From assembly GCF_001580545.1 (NCBI RefSeq), contig NZ_LRBG01000039.1, positions 496,001 to 560,000 on the forward strand: a DNA stretch of 64,000 nucleotides. The letters run 5' to 3'. This document shows positions 17,332 to 24,095 of this stretch, one piece after another (position 1 is the first letter of the stretch; each line of letters opens with the position of its first letter). The DNA is from Paraburkholderia monticola (GTDB lineage Bacteria > Pseudomonadota > Gammaproteobacteria > Burkholderiales > Burkholderiaceae). The translations under genes were made by a program, and so were the position numbers. The notes below the pieces were generated by a model. The model saw nothing but the letters and a program-made list of their open reading frames with translations. It did no database searches and was not told the origin of the DNA.

Positions 17332-18074
17332 AGTTCCTCCGCTGAAAATAACCATTGCTGCGCCGGTTCTGGTCGTCCGTTGATCCGCTCCGTCCATGCT
17401 TTCGCTTCCCGCCAGTCGTTCGCATTGCGCCCCTGCTTGCGCGCTGCAAAGCTCCACGCCATTGAATCAGCCGTGTGCAGCAGTTCTCGCACGATCCACG
17501 ATGAGAGCGCTGTCGACTTCAGCCCGAAACCGTGAAGTTTCAGATCCGGCCGCACCGCCTTGATCGCCATCAGCACGGCTTCAATCGCGCGCGGATCGCC
17601 GTTGCGCTTACACACCGAGCCGACGCCGACCCATGCGCCATGCTTCAGGCGATCCCCGTACATCTCGATGTGCCGCACGTAGTCCGCCGGCGAGTAGCCC
17701 TGCAACACCGGCATGATGTAGACACCGCCGACATCGCATTTCAGCAGTGCGTCATATCGCTCGATCGTGAGCTGCTGGTGTTGCTCGATCGTCATGCCAG
17801 TGATCTTCAGCATGTGCGCCTCGCACATGTAGTCCTGCGCGACGGCGGCCAACAGATTTCCGTTAGTCGACCAACGCTTGATCTCGGCCGCGTAGACCTC
17901 GACTCTTTCCGGATAGCCACCATGCGTCAGGATCGTGGTGAAAGCGCCGCTGTCCATGATCCAGTCGCCGACCGAGAAACCAGACTTTCGCTTTGCCAGC
18001 CGCTTGACGCTGACGAACGCCGCGTCGAAGTGCTGTGCATCGGACGGCTGGTGAAGGCCGGTGAAAAACCGCAT
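17319..18074 (-). CDS. DpdA-like deazapurine/queuine transglycosylase family protein
   Basis: 251-aa TIM-barrel protein of the phage DpdA/DUF7221 group, related to tRNA-guanine transglycosylases. Motifs: FTGLHQPSDAQHFD at the N-terminus, IMDSGAFT (D41) corresponding to the catalytic Asp-Ser-Gly region of TGT enzymes, VGGVYIMPVLQGYSPADYV, GAWVGVGSVCKRNGDP, and LHGFGLKSTALSS near 180. Characterised DpdA proteins exchange guanine in DNA for a 7-deazaguanine base that shields phage DNA from restriction. No preQ0 synthesis genes are present here, so the base would have to come from the host queuosine pathway (inference). It lies 7 bases downstream of the reverse-transcriptase fragment in the same direction. 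Confidence 0.8.
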   Translation of the reverse strand: MRFFTGLHQPSDAQHFDAAFVSVKRLAKRKSGFSVGDWIMDSGAFTTILTHGGYPERVEVYAAEIKRWSTNGNLLAAVAQDYMCEAHMLKITGMTIEQHQQLTIERYDALLKCDVGGVYIMPVLQGYSPADYVRHIEMYGDRLKHGAWVGVGSVCKRNGDPRAIEAVLMAIKAVRPDLKLHGFGLKSTALSSWIVRELLHTADSMAWSFAARKQGRNANDWREAKAWTERINGRPEPAQQWLFSAEELCTA

Positions 18075-18081
18075 GCTCGTC

Positions 18082-18783
18082 TCACGATTGAAGGGGTAAG
18101 GGGTTGCCGCGATACGTCTTCGTCAACGCAGCATCGACAGCGCGCCCGCGCGAGCGGACGACGTTCGCGAGCTTCGCGCGGTCTTGATGACTCGCTGTCG
18201 CTTGCCGCAGGAGTCCGAAATAACTGTTCGCCATCTCGAAGACGTCTCCTGCCGGCGCGCTTGCCACGCGCCGCAACGCCTCATTCCGCGTACGCTTACG
18301 CGTTTCTCTCCTCCACGGCTTAATGACTTGGCCCACGAAATCAACGCCGTGCTCGATCGGCTGCAAGATCGTCTTGCTCGGATTGATGTGGACACCGAGC
18401 CGCGCCGGCAGGAAACCGGTCAGATCGGCGAGCACGCCGTTGAGGTATCGCGGTGACTCGTGCAGGAACACGAAGTCATCGACATACCGGATGTAATGCC
18501 GCGCGTCGAGCACGTGCTTCGCGCGCTGGTCGAGCACGTCGAGATAGACGTTCGCGAAGAACTGACTCGACAGGTTGCCGATCGGCAAGCCGAGGTGCGC
18601 GGGCTGACCCAATAGACGCTTGTGCACCGGCACGAAGTTCATCATCTCCGGATCTCCGCGGTAGACGAAGTCGTCCCGTGGATCGTGCATCAGCACGAGC
18701 TCGGTCAACGCGCGCCAGAACGGCTCGGAGATGGGCGGCATCGTGTGGCGTATCACTCGCCCGGAACATACGGGATCGTCCAT
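18082..18783 (-). pseudogene. Reverse transcriptase of DGR type, 5'-truncated
   Basis: 233 codons. LPIGNLSSQFFANVY (residues 66-80) carries the I/LGxxxSQ signature that marks diversity-generating-retroelement reverse transcriptases, in contrast to QGxxxSP of group II introns. YVDD (100-103) is the catalytic motif, and VDFVGQVIKPW plus SYFGLLRQA follow as in that RT group. The first roughly 120-150 residues of a normal enzyme, including the motif-A aspartate (DxxxFF), are absent: similarity begins at about SEPFWRALTELV and the DNA upstream encodes nothing RT-like in any minus-strand frame. No Avd gene, template repeat or variable repeat was recognised. Probably the inactive remains of a DGR. 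Confidence 0.78.
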
Positions 18784-18829
18784 TCCGACGCATCGCAGCG
18801 AAGGCGCCCTCTCTGCCCACTACGACACG

Positions 18830-18922
18830 ATGCGAGAACTGATCAACGACGGCGACGTGACTGCGCTGCATCTGAAGGTGTTTGATGCATTGCGGGCGGA
18901 ACTCAACGCGGAGATTGAATGA
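18830..18922 (+). CDS. Short phage ORF, possibly truncated, 30 aa
   Basis: MRELINDGDVTALHLKVFDALRAELNAEIE, overlapping the next start by ATGA. The reading frame is open back to 18731 but upstream sequence abuts the truncated RT, so its original 5' end may have been lost in the same rearrangement. Function unknown. Confidence 0.4.
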   Translation: MRELINDGDVTALHLKVFDALRAELNAEIE

Positions 18923-19059
18923 CAACCATCAAGCGAATCATCTGCGAACTGTTCGGTCACAAGTCACCCGGCAGCACCGTGACGTCTTGGACCCGCGCAG
19001 GCTATGTGTTCTGGCAGTGCCCGCGGTGCCGTGAAAACGTGGCGAAGGCTCCGAAATGA
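18919..19059 (+). CDS. Small zinc-ribbon-like phage protein, 46 aa
   Basis: MTTIKRIICELFGHKSPG followed by YVFWQCPRCRENV: a Cys/His N-terminal knuckle plus CPRC, a layout common in small phage proteins. Starts inside the stop of the preceding ORF and overlaps ninB by ATGA, so it is translationally coupled on both sides. Confidence 0.65.
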   Translation: MTTIKRIICELFGHKSPGSTVTSWTRAGYVFWQCPRCRENVAKAPK

Positions 19060-19469
19060 CGGCCGCCCTCTACAGAGAGTTCACCCTAAAGAACGGCGGC
19101 GTCTGGAATGCCGTCGTCGCATTCATCAAGGCCAACGCGCCGGTCTTTGCCGACAAGGGCGAGCCGCTTCGCCTTATCGTGACGGCCGAGGAGCGGCAGC
19201 GCAACGCCCAGCAGAACCGCTTCTACTGGGGCGCGGTGCTGAAGCAGATAGCCGAGTCCGCATGGGTCGACGGCAAGCAGTACGACAAGGACACGTGGCA
19301 CGAGTTCTTCGCCCGCAAGTATGGCGTGCTGGACGAACTGACGCTGCCCGATGGCGAGATCATCACGCGCCGGAAGTCGACGACGCAGATGAGCGTGGGC
19401 GAGTTCAGCGAGTACCTGAATCAGGTGCAGGCCTACGCCGGTGAAACGTTGGGGGTGACGTTCGAATGA
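19056..19469 (+). CDS. ninB: NinB recombination protein
   Basis: 137 aa. RLIVTAEERQRNAQQNRFYWGAVLKQIAE and KDTWHEFFARKYGV are the conserved core of the NinB/Orf family, lambda-type single-strand-binding recombination mediators that can replace RecFOR. Coupled by ATGA overlaps to the genes before and after, the normal nin-region layout. Confidence 0.92.
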   Translation: MTAALYREFTLKNGGVWNAVVAFIKANAPVFADKGEPLRLIVTAEERQRNAQQNRFYWGAVLKQIAESAWVDGKQYDKDTWHEFFARKYGVLDELTLPDGEIITRRKSTTQMSVGEFSEYLNQVQAYAGETLGVTFE

Positions 19470-19597
19470 AAGACAGCCGTCTCTATCTAGTACTTGCAGC
19501 CATCTATTTAGCGCCGCATCTCTCTCCGATGGTTGCCATTTTCTCTGGCGCGTACCTGACGGCCGCCGGGCTCTATGCCATGTGGAGGGAAGCATGA
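19466..19597 (+). CDS. Small phage membrane protein, 43 aa
   Basis: MKDSRLYLVLAAIYLAPHLS followed by a hydrophobic stretch MVAIFSGAYLTAAGLYAMW: two short membrane helices. Overlaps ninB and the DUF1364 gene by four bases each. Function unknown. Confidence 0.6.
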   Translation: MKDSRLYLVLAAIYLAPHLSPMVAIFSGAYLTAAGLYAMWREA

Positions 19598-20046
19598 AGC
19601 GCTCGCCACTCCAACGAAAGACGCCACTCAAGCGTGGCTCCTGGAAAAGCTCACCGGTCGATCAAAAGGACTGGCGCGCCGAGATGCGAGCCAACCCCAA
19701 GCGATCGACGCTCAATAGCAAGCCAAAGCGCGTCACCGTTGCCGAGGGTGCGAAGTATCTCAAAGCGTGCCGCGGCGAGCGGTGTTACCTCAACGTGTTC
19801 GGCGTTTGCTTGCATGACCCGGCGACAGTCGTTCCATGCCACTCCAACCAAAGCAAGCACGGAAAAGGCATGGGTATCAAAGCGAAGCACGAATTCACCG
19901 TGCCCGGCTGCCGGACATGCCATGTATTCATCGACCAAGGTAGCGCGACGCGCGAATACAAGTTCGACATATGGGATCGGGCCTACGCGGAGTGGGAGCC
20001 GGTGCGGGCTAGAAAAATGGGATTGGAATTGAAGGAGGCGGCTTGA
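19594..20046 (+). CDS. DUF1364-family phage protein (putative nuclease)
   Basis: 150 aa. Basic N-terminus (MKRSPLQRKTPLKRGSWK), then CYLNVFGVC, VPCHSNQSKHGKGMGIKAKH and CRTCHVFIDQG: the Cys/His pattern of DUF1364 / NinG-region proteins, thought to be HNH-like zinc nucleases. Found next to ninB in many lambdoid and Burkholderia phages. Probably cleaves DNA during recombination or packaging (family inference). Confidence 0.85.
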   Translation: MKRSPLQRKTPLKRGSWKSSPVDQKDWRAEMRANPKRSTLNSKPKRVTVAEGAKYLKACRGERCYLNVFGVCLHDPATVVPCHSNQSKHGKGMGIKAKHEFTVPGCRTCHVFIDQGSATREYKFDIWDRAYAEWEPVRARKMGLELKEAA

Positions 20047-20047
20047 T

Positions 20048-20698
20048 ATGGCCACACCACACGACATAACGGGAATGCGCTTCACAAGATTGGTTGCTCT
20101 TCGGGTTCATACCGAGATGCCCATTAATCAACAGACTCTCTGGGAATGCCAATGTGATTGCGGCAATACGCATCTCGTAAATCGCAAGAACCTAATAGGC
20201 AATTTTGTCAGAAGTTGTGGATGCCTTGTAAAGGAGAGCATAAAAAAGGCATCCGAGGCAAATTTTACGCACAGGCACGCGAAGACGAGCATCTATCGCA
20301 TATGGGGGTTAATGAAGACTCGCTGCAATAACCCTTCGAATCCAGCTTACCCACAATATGGCGGAAGGGGCATCAAGGTTTGCGAACGTTGGGAGAAGTT
20401 TGAGAACTTCTTGGCTGATATGGGTGAGCGACCTCTAGGAATGTCTCTTGATAGATACCCTGACGTCAACGGTAATTACGAGCCGTCTAATTGCCGCTGG
20501 GCCACTCGTGTGCAGCAAGCAAACAACCGTACCGACAGTTGTCATGTGACCTTCAACGGGAAAACACTGACATACGCGGAATGGGAAGCGGAAACAGGGA
20601 TAAAACAAGGGGCGATTCGTAAGCGATTGCTCGCAGGGTGGGATGTGGAAAAAGCACTTACGCAGCCGACAAAGGTTTACAACAAGGAGGCTAAATGA
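20048..20698 (+). CDS. HNH/AP2-associated endonuclease-like phage protein, AT-rich
   Basis: 216 aa. N-terminal zinc-finger-like cysteines (ECQCDCGN, SCGCL), a middle segment YRIWGLMKTRCNNPSN and YGGRGIKVCERW, then SLDRYPDVNGNYEPSNCRWA, the conserved block of selfish HNH-type proteins that often carry AP2 domains. The C-terminal TFNGKTLTYAEWEAETGIKQG is a DNA-binding repeat (NUMOD-like). Codon use and GC are far lower than in the genes on either side, so it looks like a homing-type insertion between DUF1364 and the next gene. Confidence 0.75.
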   Translation: MATPHDITGMRFTRLVALRVHTEMPINQQTLWECQCDCGNTHLVNRKNLIGNFVRSCGCLVKESIKKASEANFTHRHAKTSIYRIWGLMKTRCNNPSNPAYPQYGGRGIKVCERWEKFENFLADMGERPLGMSLDRYPDVNGNYEPSNCRWATRVQQANNRTDSCHVTFNGKTLTYAEWEAETGIKQGAIRKRLLAGWDVEKALTQPTKVYNKEAK

Positions 20699-21108
20699 GC
20701 GGGCCAAAGCGATACGGCACCTCAGCCGCTCACCGCGAGGACGGCGTTTTCTGTCTGTACGCCGAATACGAAAAGCTCGTGGCGGAGAGGGATGCGTTGC
20801 GGGCAGTCAATCGTGAATTGCACCGGCGCGCGCATCAGATCGAAGCCCCGCGCCAGCAGTTCAAGGCGCTGTTGCGTCAGGCCAATGACCATTGGGGCGA
20901 TACGTGGATGCATGAGTTCGATCGTCTGGTGAACGCTCACCAAGAAATTCAGGCCATGTTCCGCGAACTGGCGCGGGTCTATGAATACCCGATGGACGGC
21001 CAGCATATGCATTCGTGCATGGATTCGAATGTCGAGTTCCCGCGCGAGAAGCATCCAGGAGTACCAGTTCCTGTCTGCGGGAATTGCAACGCCGATCAAC
21101 GATCTTAA
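20695..21108 (+). CDS. Phage protein of unknown function, 3' end probably fused to foreign sequence
   Basis: MSGPKRYGTSAAHREDGVFC, then a long helical region (EYEKLVAERDALRAVNRELHRRAHQIEAP), a coiled coil to about residue 100. The last residues (VPVPVCGNCNADQRS) are read from DNA that in another frame encodes baseplate J, so the natural 3' end was probably lost at a deletion junction near 21050. Starts by ATGA overlap with the preceding gene. Confidence 0.55.
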   Translation: MSGPKRYGTSAAHREDGVFCLYAEYEKLVAERDALRAVNRELHRRAHQIEAPRQQFKALLRQANDHWGDTWMHEFDRLVNAHQEIQAMFRELARVYEYPMDGQHMHSCMDSNVEFPREKHPGVPVPVCGNCNADQRS

Positions 21109-22105
21109 TTCGGCGATCATCGCGGCATACAACGCCTACTCGCCAGCGACGGCTCAGAATGCGAACCTCTCGAGCGCCGTCAAGATCAATGGACTGGAAC
21201 GCAACGTTCCTACGAATTCGACGGTCGATCAGATCATTGTCGGCGTTGTCGGAACGACCATCACGAACGGCGTGACGCAGGACGCGAACGGTAACAAGTG
21301 GAGCCTGCCGGCGCTGATTACGATTCCGCCCAGCGGCACGATCACTGTTACAGCAACTTGCCAGGCCGCAGGCGCTATCCAGGCCGGCATTGGCACGGTC
21401 AATCAAATAGCGACTCCGACGTTTGGCTGGCAGACGGTGACGAACGCAACCGCAGCTGCGGCCGGCGCACCAGTAGAGACTGACTCGCAGCTCAAGGCGC
21501 GTCAAGCGGTATCAACTGCGCTGCCCTCGCGCACGGTTCTCGAAGGCACGGTCGGCGCTGTGTGGGCTGTGACGGGTGTCACTCGCGTTACGCCATACGA
21601 GAATGATCTGAGTACGACGGACGCGAACGGCGTTCCTGGTAACAAGATCTATCTGGTGGTCGAAGGCGGCGACTCGACGGCAATTGCTAACGCGATTGCC
21701 TCCAAGAAAACGCCCGGGACTGGCACCTACGGCACGACCACTGTATCGGTCACGGACGCCTATGGCATTGCCCATAACATCAACTTTTATCGCCCGACGT
21801 ACGACGCCATCACCTGCGCGATCACCCTGAAAGCGCTGACGGGATATACATCGGCGATCGGTGCGGCGATTCAGGCTGCGGTGTCGAACTATGTCAACGC
21901 AGTAGTGATCGGCGGCGCTCCTAGCGGTACGGTGGAATGGGATTCTGCGCTTACTGCAGCAAAGTCGGTATCGGGCAGCAACACCTTCCGCATTATTTCG
22001 CTCACGCTGAGTGGCCCTGGTGGCGCAGGATCGCCCGATGTGCCGCTCGCATTCAATCACGCCGGACAGGCTATACCCTCTAGCGTGACGATCACGGCTA
22101 CCTGA
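21053..22105 (+). pseudogene. Baseplate J-like protein, N-terminus missing
   Basis: About 350 codons of a baseplate J / Mu gp47-type tail protein. FLSAGIATPINDLNSAIIAAYNAYSPATAQ, NGLERNVPTNSTVDQIIVGVVGTTIT and the ETDSQLKARQAVSTALPSRT region are recognisable, running to a normal C-terminus SSVTITAT. The first roughly 50-100 residues are absent, and the upstream sequence belongs to another gene's frame. Without them the protein is unlikely to assemble a baseplate wedge. Marks the right border of a large deletion in the morphogenesis region. Confidence 0.75.
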
Positions 22106-22106
22106 T

Positions 22107-22766
22107 ATGGCGCTCGCTACCGACTACACCTCGCTCATCACAAGTGAGCATTCGTCGAAGCCGAAGTTTGCCGCAATGTTTGCGGCGGTCGCCCAATGTT
22201 TCGTCGATCAGATAAACGTGATGCAGTCGATACCGGCTGCGTTCGATCTTGATCAGGCTGTTGGCGTGCAGCTTGACGCAGTTGGGCTGTGGGCGGGCAT
22301 CACGCGCCAAGTCAGGACGCCGCTCAATGTCTACTTCTCGCTCGATACGGCAAACTTGGGTTTCGACCAAGGTAACTGGCAAGGTCCGTTTGATCCATCG
22401 ACGGGTTTGACGTCGCTTGACGATTCGACCTTCCGCACGCTGATCCGTGCGAAGATCGCTGCTAATTCATGGGACGGAACGATACCGGGTGCGGCGGCAG
22501 CGTATGCGAATCTGTTCGCCGGATCCGGAAGCTACATCTTCATCCAGGATAACCAGGACATGACCATGACGGTCGGTGTCTCTGGAGCGATTCCGAGCGC
22601 GCTTCTGCGATCTCTGTTCACTGGAAACTACCTCAAGCTTCGCCCGGAAGGCGTGCTCGCCAACTACATCGTGCCGTCTGCCAATAACACGCCGCTATTT
22701 GGATTCGACGTGAACAATCAATGGATCGGAGGTCTGGACGCCGGTTCTTGGGCTGTAGCAGCCTGA
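22107..22766 (+). CDS. DUF2612 phage tail protein
   Basis: 219 aa. LDQAVGVQLDAVGLWAGITRQV near residue 50 and DDSTFRTLIRAKIAANSWDG are the DUF2612 signatures. These proteins follow baseplate J and sit between baseplate and tail fibre (gpI-like role). Intact length. Followed by a strong terminator. Confidence 0.88.
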   Translation: MALATDYTSLITSEHSSKPKFAAMFAAVAQCFVDQINVMQSIPAAFDLDQAVGVQLDAVGLWAGITRQVRTPLNVYFSLDTANLGFDQGNWQGPFDPSTGLTSLDDSTFRTLIRAKIAANSWDGTIPGAAAAYANLFAGSGSYIFIQDNQDMTMTVGVSGAIPSALLRSLFTGNYLKLRPEGVLANYIVPSANNTPLFGFDVNNQWIGGLDAGSWAVAA

Positions 22767-22784
22767 TTTCTCCATCTTGCATTT

Positions 22785-22808
22785 AAGCCGTCTTCGGACG
22801 GCTTTTTT
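22785..22808 (+). terminator. Rho-independent terminator after DUF2612 gene
   Basis: AAGCCGTC-TTCG-GACGGCTT (22785-22804) with a run of T through 22808. Perfect 8-bp stem with UUCG tetraloop; it separates the baseplate and fibre genes. Confidence 0.85.
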
Positions 22809-22822
22809 ATTTGGACTTCTGA

Positions 22823-23827
22823 ATGGCAACCAACGATTTCCAGACCTTTGCGGCTGGTGGCGGCGCAAACGTATTGACGCAAGCTCAGTACCTTGCATTG
22901 TCGTCGATCCTTGCGAATGGCTTTTCTGCCGGCGTCGCTCCGTCTGCGCAACTCAACAAAGTCTGGCGCCAAAGCTCTATCATGTCGGCCGTTCTAGGCC
23001 AACTCATCGTCAACACGACGGGACAGAACGCCACGGACGACGGCACAACGGCGACGCTCCTGACAAACCTGATCAACGCTATCAGCGCGAATTCGGAGTC
23101 AGTCATCGGCGGCGTCCGTAATCTGGCCATGAACATCGCCACAGCCAGCGCATCGGCGACATTGACCGCAGACGAGATCATCGTCGGATCCGCACTCGGC
23201 GGCCTGAAGTACACGCTCGCCAGCTTCAGCAAGACCATCAACCTCGCCACCACCGGCGCCGGCGGCATGGATACCGGATCTGCCCCAGCATCGGGGTTCG
23301 TCGCGATCTACGCGATCTATAACCCGACAACGCAGACTGCGGCGCTACTTGCGACTAATGCCGCCACGAAGCAGGGCAATGTGTACGGTGGCGCAAATCC
23401 GCCAGCTGGATATACGGCGAGCGCGTTGGTCAGCGTGTGGCAGACGAACTCGAGTGGACAGTTGACAGTAGGTACACAAGAAGACCGGTCAATCTCGACA
23501 GTGTCCGTTGGTGTTTTGACATCGTCAACAACACAGTCAACGCCCGTCGCGCTGACTATTTCCTCAGCCGTTCCGGCGAATGCGCGCTCTGTCTCTGGAT
23601 ATTTGTCGCTGGGGTCCACGTCCATATCAAGCATGTTCCTGAACTTGTTTTCAAGCTCGGCATCTACCGGTCAGCAGACAGCAGCCGGCACAGTGTCGGC
23701 AGGCACCAGCCTATTTACCACATTTCGCAATCTCCAGATGGTATCTGCGCAGACCTTGTTTTATACCGCGGGCAATGGTGCGGGGACGCCCACATTTTCA
23801 ATCACGGTCAGTGGCTATGATTTCTAG
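22823..23827 (+). CDS. Phage tail fibre protein
   Basis: 334 aa. N-terminal attachment-type segment (MATNDFQTFAAGGGANVLTQ; APSAQLNKVWRQSSIMSAVLGQLI), common in tail fibres of Burkholderia phages. A Ser/Thr/Ala-rich beta-structured shaft follows, then a C-terminal domain that should bind the cell surface (FRNLQMVSAQTLFY to VSGYDF). No C-type-lectin fold or A-variable repeat is visible, so it is not an obvious DGR target. Position after DUF2612 agrees. Confidence 0.8.
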   Translation: MATNDFQTFAAGGGANVLTQAQYLALSSILANGFSAGVAPSAQLNKVWRQSSIMSAVLGQLIVNTTGQNATDDGTTATLLTNLINAISANSESVIGGVRNLAMNIATASASATLTADEIIVGSALGGLKYTLASFSKTINLATTGAGGMDTGSAPASGFVAIYAIYNPTTQTAALLATNAATKQGNVYGGANPPAGYTASALVSVWQTNSSGQLTVGTQEDRSISTVSVGVLTSSTTQSTPVALTISSAVPANARSVSGYLSLGSTSISSMFLNLFSSSASTGQQTAAGTVSAGTSLFTTFRNLQMVSAQTLFYTAGNGAGTPTFSITVSGYDF

Positions 23828-23836
23828 GAGTATTTG

Positions 23837-24016
23837 ATGCTCAGCGTTCAGTTTTCGGATTCTACGCAGACGGCAGTGATAGCATATTTTGGCTGCCCAC
23901 AAGATCCTAGGTATTGGCCGAACCAAGGAACGGTCACGGCCAGCGATGCGCCATGGAAAGCCTTTTACGATGCTCAGCCGTCGTGGGTACAATCGCAACT
24001 GCCAGTTCCCGTCTAG
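23837..24016 (+). CDS. Small phage tail-associated protein, 59 aa
   Basis: MLSVQFSDSTQTAVIAYFG... FYDAQPSWVQSQLPVPV; AGGAG lies 6 bases before ATG 23837. Small proteins of this pattern (ending WYD/QPxWVQxxLPxP) follow fibre genes in Burkholderia and Ralstonia phages and may assist fibre assembly. No domain recognised. Confidence 0.65.
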   Translation: MLSVQFSDSTQTAVIAYFGCPQDPRYWPNQGTVTASDAPWKAFYDAQPSWVQSQLPVPV

Positions 24017-24095
24017 CCGAGTTGGTCACTATTTTGCGTAGCCATCTGCCCGGCTCTGTGCAAAAATCAGCACTTCCCTACAAGTGCACAAACCG

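Noticed and set aside
22823..23827. Tail fibre as the variable target of a DGR
   Set aside because: No C-type-lectin-like C-terminus and no A-biased repeat pair with any sequence near the RT was visible by eye.
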